64,000 bases of DNA from Haploplasma modicum ATCC 29102 (GCF_000687835.1 NZ_JHYB01000003.1:1-64000), one strand, 5' to 3'. Positions 1 to 11,369 are shown, numbered from the stretch's first letter. Translations and numbers: made by a program. Notes: generated by a model not told the origin, from the sequence alone.

Positions 1-606
1 AATTTCTTTGAAGTTTTCAATCTCAATCATATAGATCGCTTCTAACATTGTTGTTAGATCTGCTTTTGTGATTCTTGCTTTACTATCTAAGATATTAACT
101 GGTAGGATAAAGTCATTTCCTTCAAACTTACCACTGATATTTAGTTTTTCTAATTGTTTATTAATTTGACGTGCTAACTCATTTCTTGATTTACCACTTT
201 GAGCTAATTTATCAACGGAGTAATGGAAGATATCTGCTTCTAGTAAAGTATGAACTACTTGTTCTGGAACCATTCTTCTTACATCTTCCATTCCTACTAA
301 TTTAATTTCTTTGAAGTTTTCTATCTCAAGCATATAGATTGCTTCTAACATTGTTGTTAGATCAGCTTTTTTGATTCTTGATTTACTGTCTAAGATATTA
401 ACTGGTAGGATAAAGTCATTTCCTTCAAACTTGCCACTGATATTTAGTTTTTCTAATTGTTTATTAATTTGACGTGCTAACTCATTTCTTGATTTACCAC
501 TTTGTGCTAATTTATCAATAGAATAATGAACAATCTCTGATTCTAAGAATTTATTAGCTGTTGCTAAAGGTAAAATATTTTGGATATCAAAAGTACTTTC
601 TAGTTT
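1..606 (-). repeat. Near-identical 303-bp tandem repeat inside the giant gene
   Basis: Bases 1 onward match bases 304 onward in phase. The period is 303 bp (101 codons), and I count about ten differences over the first 210 bases; identity falls off after that. The encoded unit includes the segments DKLAQSGKSRNELARQI and GNDFILPVNILDS. More diverged copies of the same 100-residue unit lie at roughly 607-910 and 910-1210 (for example AAKEINKLIAKNNFEGK). The most similar copies are nearest the C-terminus, as expected from recent tandem duplication. The array may continue past the window edge. Confidence 0.85.
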
Positions 607-3600
607 TATATTGCTAATTGAGTCAATATTTATTCCATATACTCCTTCAATAATAGTCATTAATTCTTGTTTTGGAATTAACTTATTATTATCTAAGATA
701 TATTCTGGTAATAATAATGAGTCCTTTGAAATTTTTCCTTCGAAATTATTTTTCGCAATTAACTTGTTAATTTCTTTAGCTGCATAAGTTAGTACTTTAT
801 CATTTTTTGACATATCACTAATAAAGTGATGAATTATTCCTACATCAAATAATGAGTCATAGAATCCTAAATGAATAACATCTTTTAGATTACCAAATTC
901 TTTAATACTTGTTAACTCATCATATGATACTAAGTTTAGTGAGTTAAATGTATCAATGATTCCAATAAAGTCTTCAACAGGGATTTTTTGTTCATTGTTA
1001 AGTGCTTTATTTGATATTCTTAAATCTTCTTTTGATAAACTTAATTCTATTTTATTATTTTTCAAGATACTATTTAATTTGGAAGCAGCAAATTCTGCAA
1101 TTGATTCATTTCTAACAATTGAATCAATACCATAGTAGATAATCTTTGATCCTAATATTTGTTCAATAGCTTTTTTATTAACTCCAGCAACTTTTACGTC
1201 TTCAGTTAATTTGTTTAACAGCCTTGGATCAGCAAAATTACTATCTAAATCAATATTTGCACCAAATCCTGCGATTATAAGATTATTTAATTCGGTTTTA
1301 TTAATATACTTATCATCAATAAAGAAGATTGATGAATCAATTGGGTCCATACTTGGAGCAAATTTATTAATTACGTTAACATTAATAATCTCTGTAATCA
1401 TTTCTTTAACTGTTTCGTTTGATGCTGATGATTCAAATAAATAATATACTAATGGAATACTTGTCAAATTATCAATTTGAGTAATTGAATCCTCTACTTC
1501 TAAGATTTTTTTAACATCTTCGATTGTCTTAATATTTGATAAATCCTTAAATGAACTAATCTTTAAATCAGAAATAAAGTTTACTAAACTTAGTGTTGCT
1601 TCATAATTTAATAAATTCCAACTTAGACTATAATCATTTGTAGTAAAGTTATATCCGCTTATATTTAATTTATCTGATACTTTATTAGCATTTTCATTTA
1701 ATAATTCAATCATTGCATTATTTACTTTATCATTAGTACTTAAATTCTTTAATACTGATTCAAATACTTTTGAGTTATAGATATGATTTAATCTAGTATG
1801 GTTAGTATTAGCTGGAACAACTAATAGATTTTCCAAGTCTTCCAAATCAAAACTACCACGCTTAATAATATTTAAATCTTGGGTTGCAATTAAAATTAAT
1901 AAATCATATAAATGGTTTTCCATCAACCCTTTTTGATCAAATAACGCTGAATCAAATCTTAAATCTGATGATTCAAGATTTAAATATTTTCTTCCACCAA
2001 TAACGGTTGCTTCATTAATTAAGTTTGCTGTGAAATCTAATATCTCATCATCATTTAATGCCTTACCCAACAATCCTTTTACTAAATCTAATTCACTTAG
2101 AAGTTGATAAGCATTTTTATCTGAATGAGAAGATACAAATAATTTTTCAGCAATTAATGTTAAATTAGTTTTATCAAGTGTTGTATCATTTTTGATATCT
2201 TTTACATATGTTTGATAAAGTGATGCTAATTTTTCAAATTCAATACTCTTTAATTGTCTTTCACTATTTACTAATGAATTAATAATTGTTATATAATATG
2301 CGTCATAATTTGGATAAATATTAAAATTTTTATTATTTAATGAAGTAATTCCTTTTTCAAAATACTTCATACCAAAATTATAGACTTGATCACTTACAGT
2401 TACATTTCTTAACAATTCATTAACTACATCGATTTCAAAAATGTTTCTTACGTTATTTTCATTAATTGTATTATCGATGTATTTTTCAAGAGCATCTTTT
2501 TCAAGTGATTTAATATTTGCAGGAATATTTAAGTCTTTTGCTAAGAATAAAATTTGGTTTAAAGTTTCTTCTTTAATCTTTAAATTACTATCTAATGAAT
2601 CCTCAAATTTGAATGATTCTTCAATAATTCCATTTAATTCACTTGGAAGCTTAATATTTTTAGTCATATCAACTACTAATTCTTTAAATCCTTCATTTAT
2701 TAGTGTATTTCTAAAAATATTATTTATTAATTTTGAATATGATATTTTGCTAATTAATGCATTTGGCATATTGTTGAATCTATCAATTAATATTTCTGTT
2801 GTTAAAGCATCAACGTTTGCACCAACAGAGGTATCTGTAGTCTTAAATTCCTTAAACACATCAACAGCAATTTCAATTAATTCTAATAGTGATTCTTTAC
2901 TAAAAGTTTCAGAGCCATAACCATCTTGTAATAAATCTAATTTAGATAATTTTGATGATTTATTTAGTGCATCTTCAGCAATTTCTAAGCCTAAAGATTT
3001 TATAATTTCTGAGCTTAGTATGTTTGAAAATGTTTTGTTTAATAACTGTTTATCTTCAAATCTTGTAACTAAACTTACAGGTAAATCATTTAGTGATTTA
3101 ATGTTAGTTAAATTATTAATTGATAATATAAATTCTTCGTTTGAACCTTTAAATGGTTCAATTAGATTTAATGTTCCACTAATAATATTATTTAATTCTA
3201 AGATCCAAGCTTCCTCATTTATTGGAGTTTCTTCTAGGTTATCTGGAAGGGTAATTATTTTTTGGTTGATTTCTAGGTTTTTAATATTATGTGCTGCTGT
3301 ATAAAGTAAGATTGAATCTTTATCTAAAAGCGGATCAAAGTTTAAGATAGTTCTTAAATTTTCATAATCTAAAAGACTAGCTAAGTTGAAATCTTTATAA
3401 TTAGTATCAGTAAATCCTTTTTCTTTTGCACTTAATGCTAAATTATAAGTTAAGTCGAATACTTTATTTAAATCACGACTTAGTGATTCATATGTAATTG
3501 TCTCAGGAATAAATATATCGTCTAATTTTGCTTTATCTTTAGCAAATAATAAGATATCTGTTCCCGCACTTTTAATTGTTTGTAATGAAAGAATTCTTGA

Positions 3601-5717
3601 TTTAAAAGTATTAAACTCTTCTAAATCCAATTGTTCTAGTTTTGTAAGTAGGGCAATATACTCTTTATTTTGGATTAAATCTACTGCACCTTCTATATTA
3701 GTAATTTTATATCCATATTCTAAAACTTGAAGTATATTGCTTAATTCTTTACCAATTTTAAAGTCTTCTGAACTTAAAACTTTTAAAGAAATATCTTTAA
3801 TTTCTTCATCTTTTACAAGTTTTTCAACTAAAGGTACTGAAACAATTTCTAACACTTCATTAATAAAATTACTATCTTCAAATAATAAATTAATAATTTC
3901 TTTTAGTGAAGTAAATGTTTCTGGATTACTTAAAAGACTATCAGTAACTGCAATTACTTGAGCTTCATCTTCAAAATATGGTTCTAATCCCAACATAAAT
4001 AGTTTTTGGTAAATGTCTTTTACATTAGTAATTTCATTACCAAAATCAACACCGTCTAATGAACCACTAATTTGATCAGCCGTATCACCTGCAGTAAATG
4101 AATTTGTGTAAACAAATAAATCAACACCAAGTGGAATACTCTTCATCGCTAATTCAAAACCAGATAATTCACCTAAAACATCATTAATTATTTTTGAAGT
4201 ATCTTCTTCTAATAATATTTTTGGATCAAATTTACCTTCAGCAAAGAATTTAGTAAAGTCGTAATCTTGATTTTCTTCTGAGAAGATTACCTCTGACAAT
4301 TGTGCAATATCTTTAATTGCACCATCTTCACCTTTAAAATATTTAGGGTTACTGAAAATAAATTCTAATCTTTCATGTAAATATTCATATGGATTATCAT
4401 TCCAAGTAATTTTCTTTTGGATTGATTCTTGTTTTAACATGTATTCAACAGCAATATTAATTCCCACTGTTGAATCAAGTTTTGAAATTAAATCAATTGC
4501 TTTAGAAATTCTTTGTTGAGTTTCAAATTCATAATTCAATATATCTTTTGGATTATTAGAAATTGCCATTAAACCTCTAACGTCATCAATTAATAATAGT
4601 TCATTGATTAATTTTGAAATTGTTGACATTTCCTTTTGCCAGGAAAGTAATTTTAATTGTTCAAAACTTTCTTTAGTATAAATGTTTTCAGATACGTCAA
4701 ATTTTAATAATTTATCGAAAAATTCATTTTGATCTAGAACATCAATTCCTATTGGTAATAGTAAATTGATTAATGTCGAATCTCCTAAATTAGTTAGAAT
4801 TTGATCGATATTTTTATAGTCATCTTGATGATTAATATCTTCAAAATTAAATGATTTATCAATATAACCATTTTCATAGAGAATTTGTGCAACTCCACCA
4901 AGTAAATTTAATTCCTCAGCGAACTTTAAATCAACTTTTTCGCCATCTTTTGTTTTGATTGTTGTTGAGAATAATGAGTCAAAAACAATCTCATCAACAC
5001 TCTTTTCACCAAACTTTACACGTTTTGAAAAAAGTCCAATTCCTTCATTAGTAAAAGCTTGTAAGCCATCTAGTATAGCATCTATGTCGCTTTTCTCTTC
5101 TTCATCTCCACTTGATGTCTTAAAAATCATTCTAAGAACGTTTCTTTCGTTAGTTCCATCTTCTACTTGGAAGCTATTTACTGCTCCAGAGAAAACGATA
5201 ATTGGTAAGAATAGAATAAATACGACTATAACACCTCTAATTATTCCAAACATTCCACCACTAAGTCTACTTTCGAATGAAGGTTTACGACTGATATTTA
5301 ATCCTGAATCATTGCTTCTTCTAATTTTATTCCAGATCGGTCTAGAAACAATTAAAGTTATTAAGAATTTTACTAATGGATATAAGATCAATAGTAAAAC
5401 AATCCTTAACACTAAGTCTAGTATTGCAAATACATATGGACTTAATTCTGGATTAACTAAATAAACTCTAACACTTTCGGGTAAACTAAAAAACTTGTCC
5501 GTAAAACTCAGTAATGCTCCTGGAGTCTTAAAAACAATTCTTATAGATATAAACGAAAGTCCAAATAAAAGTACTATTGATAAAATTAAACTTGATAAAG
5601 TATAAAATAAAGATTTTTTAAATCCCCTTTTATAACCAACCAAAAAGTTTATCAATAAAACTAGTAGAAAAATTGTCCACTGGACAATTCTGATAATATT
5701 TTCCATGCTCCCCATGT
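1..5717 (-). CDS. Giant CvpA-domain protein with large extracellular repeat region (partial)
   Basis: One open frame runs from an ATG at 5717 to the left edge, about 1905 codons with no stop. A strong ribosome site (AAAGGGGG) lies six bases upstream. Residues 1-180 look like a CvpA/colicin V production domain: four membrane helices near 11-28, 36-63, 94-123 and 154-178, a GYKRGF motif after helix 1 and a GGMFGIIRG motif entering helix 4. Basic loops after helices 1 and 3 put the rest of the protein outside the cell by the positive-inside rule. The following 1700-plus residues are rich in Asn, Lys, Ile, Leu, Glu and Ser, without Cys clusters, and end in about 100-residue repeats. Ordinary CvpA proteins are about 160-230 residues, so the extension is exceptional. 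The function is unknown; adhesion, surface or scaffold roles are guesses. The C-terminus is outside the window. Confidence 0.85.
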
Positions 5718-5929
5718 AATCCCCCTTTAAATTGTGAATTATATAATATATTATATCACATCATAAATGGTAAAAAAACAAATATCAGCAATAACTGAGT
5801 AAAAACGAACAATTTATCTGATGTTTTAACATATAAAACTTATATTTTCCTATTTTATTTTATAAAAATCTTAAAAAAAATTTTTTTATTAGAAAAAGAG
5901 ACTCATCCTATTTCTTTAAATCAATTAGG

Positions 5930-6283
5930 ATTAGATCTCTTTCTTTAAATTTATCTAGATATTTTTCCATCTTTTCTATGACAAAAATATTATTTTTATT
6001 TAATGTATGAACAAGTTTTACATAACATGATCTAATACACTATAATAAAAAGTATTATCAAAAATAATTATTCCATCAAACTTAGTATTTGTTTTAAAAT
6101 CTAGCATATCACTTAAAAATAACCCATTAGGAATGCTAGTTCCTGATTCTAAAACTAAAATTTCTCCATTTGTCTTTACTAAATTTGCAAATTTGTAAAC
6201 ATAAGAATTTATGTTACTAGTTTAACTCTTTATATCCCATATTTTTTTCAACTTTGTTATATGAATCCATATTTAACTTCAAA
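5930..6283 (-). pseudogene. Decayed minus-strand gene, family uncertain
   Basis: Read on the minus strand, this stretch gives protein-like fragments in more than one frame. It begins at an ATG near 6271 with MDSYNKVEKNMGYKEL, which hits a stop. A second frame gives SYVYKFANLVKTNGEILVLE, then SGTSIPNGLFLSDM and FDGIIIFDTFYY, and stops. A last piece resembles VIEKMEKYLDKFKERD. The middle fragment has a faint look of the SAM-binding part of a class I methyltransferase (hydrophobic strand followed by SGTS), but the glycine motif is not clean and I do not assign it. Several stops and frame changes make it a pseudogene rather than a sequencing slip. Confidence 0.4.
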
Positions 6284-6348
6284 ATTACTACCTCATTACA
6301 TTTAAGATCAATATACATTAAATTAAAATATTTTTTAAGTTATATCAC

Positions 6349-6397
6349 TTTAACTTTTTTATTAAATATGTATAATAGTTAAATGGACAGGAGGAAT
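6349..6397 (+). promoter_or_regulatory. Promoter and RBS of the Na+/Ca2+ exchanger gene
   Basis: A perfect TATAAT (-10) lies at 6371-6376 with a weak TTTAAC -35 at 6349-6354 (spacer 16). AGGAGG follows, placed to serve the ATG at 6402. Confidence 0.6.
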
Positions 6398-6401
6398 TTA
6401 C

Positions 6402-7397
6402 ATGAATTTTATTTTACCAACATTATTACTCTTAGGGGGATTTTTAATTTTAGTCAAAGGAGCAGATTTTTTTGTTGATGGTGCATCTTCAATTGCAAAG
6501 CACTTTAAAGTATCAAGTTTAGTTATTGGGTTAACGGTTGTTGCATTTGGTACATCACTACCTGAGGCAGCAGTAAGTATTTCAAGTGCGATTAAAGGAT
6601 CTGGTGATATTTCATTTGGTAATGTCATAGGTTCAAATATTTTCAACCTATTATTAATTTTAGGAATATCATCGATTATTATTCCACAAGTTGTACATAA
6701 AGACTTAATAAAGCGAGATTTACCAGTTGCAATTTTTTCAGTTTTACTTTTAATTCCGATGTATTATCTACTTGGAACACAAAATGTTATTACAAGACTT
6801 GAAGGATTATTACTTACAATTTTAGTGATTTCGTTTGTTGTAATGTTAATTAAAAAACCAAATACCGAAATTAAGTTGGATGAAAAAAAAGAAATTGAAA
6901 TGACATATCCCATTAAAAAAGCTATTATTATAACAATAATTGGTGCAATTGGTATTGCTTTAGGTGGAATTTTAGTTACTAATGGTGCTAAAGAAATCGC
7001 GCTTTTACTAGGAATGTCTGAATTATTAGTAGGACTTACTATTATCTCAATTGGTACTTCATTGCCAGAACTTGTTACATCAATAGTTGCCGCAAGCAAA
7101 AAAGAATCAGATATTGCAATCGGTAATATTATCGGATCTAATATTTTTAATGTCTTATTTATTTTAGGGTTTAGTGCCCTTATTACGCCAATTAGTTTTA
7201 ATCAAACTGCGATTTTTGATATCATTTTTGTAAGTATCGCCACAATTATTGTCTACCTATTTGCTTTAAGAAGAAAACAAATAACAAGACTTCACGGTAT
7301 AATTTTATTAGTTCTATATTTTGGTTATATGTTTTTTATTATCAACAGAGATTTATCTCAAGCTAATGTAATATCTTTATTTATAAACTACATGTAA
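6402..7397 (+). CDS. Na+/Ca2+ exchanger, CaCA superfamily (YrbG type)
   Basis: This inner-membrane cation/Ca2+ antiporter has 331 residues, the usual size for bacterial YrbG-like proteins. The two inverted alpha repeats are clear. Repeat 1, near residues 46-83, has FGTSLPE followed by GNVIGSNIFN. Repeat 2, near 207-245, has IGTSLPELVTS followed by GNIIGSNIFN. The Glu residues in the two GTSLPE motifs are the family's ion ligands. About ten hydrophobic helices surround them. The gene is alone, with its own promoter and terminator. Na+ or K+ coupling cannot be told from sequence. Confidence 0.9.
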   Translation: MNFILPTLLLLGGFLILVKGADFFVDGASSIAKHFKVSSLVIGLTVVAFGTSLPEAAVSISSAIKGSGDISFGNVIGSNIFNLLLILGISSIIIPQVVHKDLIKRDLPVAIFSVLLLIPMYYLLGTQNVITRLEGLLLTILVISFVVMLIKKPNTEIKLDEKKEIEMTYPIKKAIIITIIGAIGIALGGILVTNGAKEIALLLGMSELLVGLTIISIGTSLPELVTSIVAASKKESDIAIGNIIGSNIFNVLFILGFSALITPISFNQTAIFDIIFVSIATIIVYLFALRRKQITRLHGIILLVLYFGYMFFIINRDLSQANVISLFINYM

Positions 7398-7403
7398 TAT
7401 TCT

Positions 7404-7442
7404 TAAAAGTAATCAATAATTAATTTAAAGATTACTTTTTTT
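7404..7442 (+). terminator. Rho-independent terminator of the exchanger gene
   Basis: AAAGTAATC at 7404-7412 pairs with GATTACTTT at 7428-7436, followed by a T run. Confidence 0.75.
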
Positions 7443-7579
7443 TATATTTAAAGATCTATATTAAAAACAAACTTAATTCATTATCTTTAAATACAATTAT
7501 ATTTTGTTATTTTTATATTCTATCTTTTTCTTTAAACTATATTAGTTAGAACGAAAGATTTATACTTTTATCAAATAAA

Positions 7580-7606
7580 AAACAAGACCATTTTTTGATC
7601 TTGTAA
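7580..7606 (-). terminator. Terminator downstream of tRNA-Leu
   Basis: On the minus strand ACAAGATC pairs with GGTCTTGT (one G-T wobble) around a short A-rich loop, followed by a T run. It lies just past the 3' end of the tRNA. Confidence 0.65.
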
Positions 7607-7640
7607 ATTTAAGTGTTTTTATTACTTATTTAATATATTT

Positions 7641-7725
7641 TGGTCCCCGAGGCCGGACTCGAACCGGCACGGATCTCTCCATCGGATTTTGAGTCCGACG
7701 CGTCTGCCATTTCACCACTCGGGGC
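7641..7725 (-). tRNA. tRNA-Leu (anticodon CAA)
   Basis: The minus strand folds as a class II tRNA of 85 nt with encoded CCA. The acceptor stem is GCCCCGA paired with TCGGGGA, and the T arm is GGTTCGAGTCC. The anticodon stem is TCGGA/TCCGA around loop CTCAAAA, giving anticodon CAA (decodes UUG). A variable arm (TGGAGAGATCC) fits leucine. It lies downstream of the ABC exporter genes on the same strand, separated from them by a terminator. Confidence 0.95.
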
Positions 7726-7775
7726 AATATATAAATTATAACACCAAGGAAAATGAATGTAAACAAATATTTATA

Positions 7776-7804
7776 AAAAAGAAAGGCAAACTTGCCTTTC
7801 TTAC
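7776..7804 (-). terminator. Terminator of the ABC exporter operon
   Basis: On the minus strand AAGAAAGGCAA pairs with TTGCCTTTCTT around a two-base loop, followed by a T run. It overlaps the stop codon of the upstream gene. Confidence 0.85.
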
Positions 7805-9588
7805 ATCTCAAACTGACTATTATATAATTTAGCGTAAAAACCATCTTTTTTAATTAATGATTCATGATTACCTTTTTCAATAATGTCTCCATTATCCATA
7901 ACAAGTATTAAATCAGCATTTTTAATTGTCGATAGTCTATGAGCAATAATGAAACTAGTTCTACCTTTCATTAATTCATCCATTGCTTCTTGGATAATCT
8001 TTTCAGTTCTTGTATCAACTGATGAAGTAGCCTCATCTAAAATTAAGAGTGGTGCATCTTTAATCATTGCTCTTGCAATTGTAATTAATTGTTTTTGACC
8101 TTCTGAAACACTTGATTTTTCAGTTAAAACTGTATCATAACCATTAGGTAGTGTTTTAATGAAATGGTGTAAGCCAATCTTCTTACATGCTAATTTCACA
8201 TCTTCTTTTGTAACATTTTCCATACTATAGGCAATGTTTTCAAAGATTGTACCTTCAAATAACCAAGTATCTTGAAGTACCATACAAAACTGATTATGAA
8301 CATTTTCACGTTTTACATCACTAATATTAATTCCATCAATCTTAATTGAACCACTATTTAGTTCATAAAATCTCATTAATAAGTTAACAATAGTTGTTTT
8401 ACCAGCTCCTGTTGGTCCGACAATAGCTACTTTACTACCTGCTTTAGCATATGCTGTAAAATCGTTAATGATTGTTTTATCTTCAACATAACCAAATTTT
8501 ACATTTTCAAATTCTACTAATCCTTTAGTTTCAGTAATTTCTAATGTCTTATCTTCTTCATTTGAAAGTTCTTCTTCTTCCAAGAATTCAAATACTCTTT
8601 CACTTGCTGCAGCAGTTCTTTGGAAGTTGTTTGCAACTTGAGCAAGTTGAGTTAGTGGTTGGTTAAATAATCTAATATATATTGTAAAGGCCATAATTGT
8701 CCCGATATCAGTTTTTCCTTTGTTAACTAGAATAGAACCTACAACAATCACACAAACATAGCCAAAGTTACCAATAAAGCTCATTAAAGGCATCATTAGA
8801 CCTGAGAAGAACTGTGATTTCCATGCACTACTATGTAAATCTGTATTTATCTTTTCAAAACCTTCTTTAAAACTATCTTTTGCATTATATGCTTTTATTA
8901 CGTTATGGTTAGTATATGACTCTTCAATAAATCCGTTCATTTTACCTAAATCTGTTTGTTGACTAATGAAAAACTTTTGTGAGTTTGACATAATTACACC
9001 AATTAAAACAAATCCAATTAAGCTTGCTGCAATTGCAGTAACTGCAAGAAGTGGACTAGTTATAAACATCATTAAGATGGATCCTAAAATCATAACAACT
9101 GATTTAATTAATGTTGCTATACTTTGGTTTAAGGTTTGACTAATTGTATCAACATCATTTGTAACTCTACTAATTACATCTCCAGTACTTGATGAATCAA
9201 AGTATTTTAAGGGAACTAAATTAATTTTTTTACTTATATCTTGTCTAAGTCTAAATGATGTTTTTTCAGTAACAATTGCCATAATATAGCTTTGAATAAT
9301 ATTAAATAACATTGATAGTAAATATAAAACAACAAGTAATATAACAATAGATAAAACACTTGCCATTGTATCAGTTACATTTGTTCCTGGAATTAATAGT
9401 TTAACAATTTCATTGGTTAATAATTTAATCTTATCTGGTCCAATAACTTCAATTACAGTACCTGCAATAACAAATACTAAAGCAATTAAAATTGGAATAT
9501 ATAAGTTATTTAAATATCTAAGAATCTTACCCATTCCCTTTTTAAAGTTTTTAGGTTTTTGAGGCATTACATTTTTATTATTTTTCAT
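7801..9588 (-). CDS. ABC exporter subunit with canonical catalytic site (heterodimer partner 2)
   Basis: This 595-residue half-transporter has six membrane helices (about 30-330) followed by one nucleotide-binding domain. Walker A GPTGAGKTT is at 391-399, Walker B LLILDE (catalytic Glu) at 513-518, and the switch His is 549 (AHRLST). Its signature is SEGQKQ instead of LSGGQ. That is the pattern of the second chain in heterodimeric BmrCD/LmrCD/TM287-288-type multidrug exporters. Its ATG overlaps the TGA at 9587-9585 that would end the upstream subunit, so the two are translationally coupled. The substrate is unknown; lipids or drugs are typical for the family. Confidence 0.9.
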   Translation of the reverse strand: MKNNKNVMPQKPKNFKKGMGKILRYLNNLYIPILIALVFVIAGTVIEVIGPDKIKLLTNEIVKLLIPGTNVTDTMASVLSIVILLVVLYLLSMLFNIIQSYIMAIVTEKTSFRLRQDISKKINLVPLKYFDSSSTGDVISRVTNDVDTISQTLNQSIATLIKSVVMILGSILMMFITSPLLAVTAIAASLIGFVLIGVIMSNSQKFFISQQTDLGKMNGFIEESYTNHNVIKAYNAKDSFKEGFEKINTDLHSSAWKSQFFSGLMMPLMSFIGNFGYVCVIVVGSILVNKGKTDIGTIMAFTIYIRLFNQPLTQLAQVANNFQRTAAASERVFEFLEEEELSNEEDKTLEITETKGLVEFENVKFGYVEDKTIINDFTAYAKAGSKVAIVGPTGAGKTTIVNLLMRFYELNSGSIKIDGINISDVKRENVHNQFCMVLQDTWLFEGTIFENIAYSMENVTKEDVKLACKKIGLHHFIKTLPNGYDTVLTEKSSVSEGQKQLITIARAMIKDAPLLILDEATSSVDTRTEKIIQEAMDELMKGRTSFIIAHRLSTIKNADLILVMDNGDIIEKGNHESLIKKDGFYAKLYNSQFEM

Positions 9589-11348
9589 TGTAATTCCTCC
9601 TCTGTTAATTGGGATAAAGCAATTTCTAAATAAACTTTACAACTCTTTAATAAATCTTTATGTTTACCAACACCAACTATTACACCTTCATCTAAAACAA
9701 CAATCTTATCAGCTTCCATTATAGTTCCGATTCTTTAAGCAACAACAAGATTTGTTGTTCCTTTAGTTTTTTCTTTTAATGCTGTTCTTAGTGCTCTGTC
9801 TGTTTTAAAATCAAGTGCTGAGAATGAATCATCAAAAATAAAAATTTCAGGTTTTTTTGCAACTGCTCTTGCGATTGATAATCTTTGTTTTTGACCACCT
9901 GATAGGTTTGTTCCACTTTGAGCAATATCACTGTCTAGTTTATCTTCAAGTTCACTAACAAAATCTTTAGCTTGGGCAATTTCTAATGCTTCCCAAATAT
10001 CCGTTTCATCGTTTATTCTTTCTTTATTTGTACCAAAAGCAATATTATCACTTACTTTACCTTTAAATAAAACAGCTTTTTGGGCAACATAACCAATTTT
10101 TTCATTTAAATCAAATAATTTATAATCTCTAACATCTATTCCATTAATTAAAACTTCGCCACTTGATGCATCATAAAATCTTGGAATTAAATTAATTAAA
10201 GTTGATTTACCACTACCAGTTGAACCGATAAATGCAACAGTCTCTCCTTTATTAATTTCTAAGTTAATATCTTTTAAGACATATTCTTCTGCTTCTGGAT
10301 ATTTAAAACTTACATTTTTAAATTCTATAGTACCTTTTAATTTAGTATCCTCTAAATCAATATTTCCATCAACAATTTTTGGTTTAGTATATAATACTTC
10401 ATTAATTCTTTTTGCTGATACCAAGCTTCTTGGTAATAGGAAAAAAATCATTACTAACATAATATATGCCATAATTACCATCATTGCATATTGGCTAAAG
10501 ATTAACATATTAGCAAATGTATCTACTTGTAATAAAGGATCTCCAATTTGATTTTTAAGTAAAATTGCACCTATATAATAAATCGCAACCATTAAAACGC
10601 TCATTAAAAAGTTCATAATTGGCATCATAAATGACATTGCTTTATTAGTAAATAATACTACATTAGTTAAATTTTTATTTTTTACATCAAATTTATCTTC
10701 TTGGAAACCCTCAGCATTATAAGCTCTAATTACTCTAACACCTTTTAAGTTTTCACGAACTGATTTTGTAACATCATCAGTTAGACTTTGAACTTTTCTA
10801 ATCTTAGGAATAACAAATATCATTATTATTGCAATTAAAATTGTTAATAAAATTAATGTCACGAATGTTGCTGTTGACCATTCAACTCCAACATTATAGA
10901 TTTTAATAATTGACCAAACAGCCATAATTGGTGCTTTAATAAGTAACTGAACTCCCATTGTAATAAACATTTGAATTTGACTAACATCATTGGTTGTTCT
11001 TGTAATTAAACTTGCTGTTTCAAAATTGTTAATTTCTTCATTTGAAAAACTTGTAATTTTATCAAACATTTTTCCTCTAACTCTTCTGGAAAAGGCTGCA
11101 GCAACTCTTGCCATGAAGAATCCTGTTACAACAGCGGCTGATAAACTAGCAAGTGCAAGTAATAACATATTACCACCAACTACTAAAATATCTTTTGTAG
11201 CACTACCTGGGGTTTGAATTAAGGTCATAATTTCCTTCATGTATTCAGGAAGTTTTAAGTCTAACCATACTTGAAGCACAATTAAACCAATACTTAGAAT
11301 AATTGATATTACTTCTTTTATCCCTAGGTGTTTAAACATTTTTAACAT
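9585..11348 (-). pseudogene. ABC exporter subunit with degenerate site, interrupted by an in-frame stop
   Basis: The frame opens at an ATG at 11348 (RBS AGAGGTG) and encodes a half-transporter: six membrane helices, then an NBD with Walker A GSTGSGKST, signature LSGGQKQR and Walker B IFIFDD, where Asp replaces the catalytic Glu, as expected for the degenerate-site chain. After residue 537 (LVVA) the next codon is TAA (9737-9735). The same frame then stays open with RIGTIMEADKIVVLDEG and continues to LSQLTEEELQ, ending in a TGA at 9587-9585 that overlaps the partner's ATG. The family normally has VAQRI at this place, so a single CAA-to-TAA change explains the stop. The 537-residue product would lack the switch loop and C-terminal 49 residues. 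It could be a recent loss, a sequence error or read-through; the rest of the gene is undamaged. Confidence 0.85.
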
Positions 11349-11369
11349 AATTACACCTCTATAATTTAA

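Larger units (their letters stand above)
5718..6401. other. Intergenic region with an imperfect hairpin and a decayed gene
   Basis: There is no intact gene here. An imperfect hairpin at about 5897-5942 pairs AGAGACTCATCCTATTT with AATTAGGATTAGATCTCT and could end minus-strand transcription. The stretch 5930-6283 reads as the broken gene described separately. Poly-A/T tracts fill most of 5750-5890. Confidence 0.5.

Noticed and set aside
1211-5464. Several plus-strand ORFs of 70-170 codons in the first 5.5 kb
   Set aside because: They are shadows of the giant minus-strand frame: hydrophobic, Ser/Leu-rich, without RBS, while the minus strand is continuously open.
7626-7844. 72-codon minus-strand ORF
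   Set aside because: It runs through the tRNA-Leu gene and the operon terminator.
7689-9735. TAA or TGA being recoded in this genome
   Set aside because: TGA ends accC, accD, fabG and fabD at overlaps, and TAA ends most other genes; the single internal TAA in the ABC gene is better explained by mutation or error.
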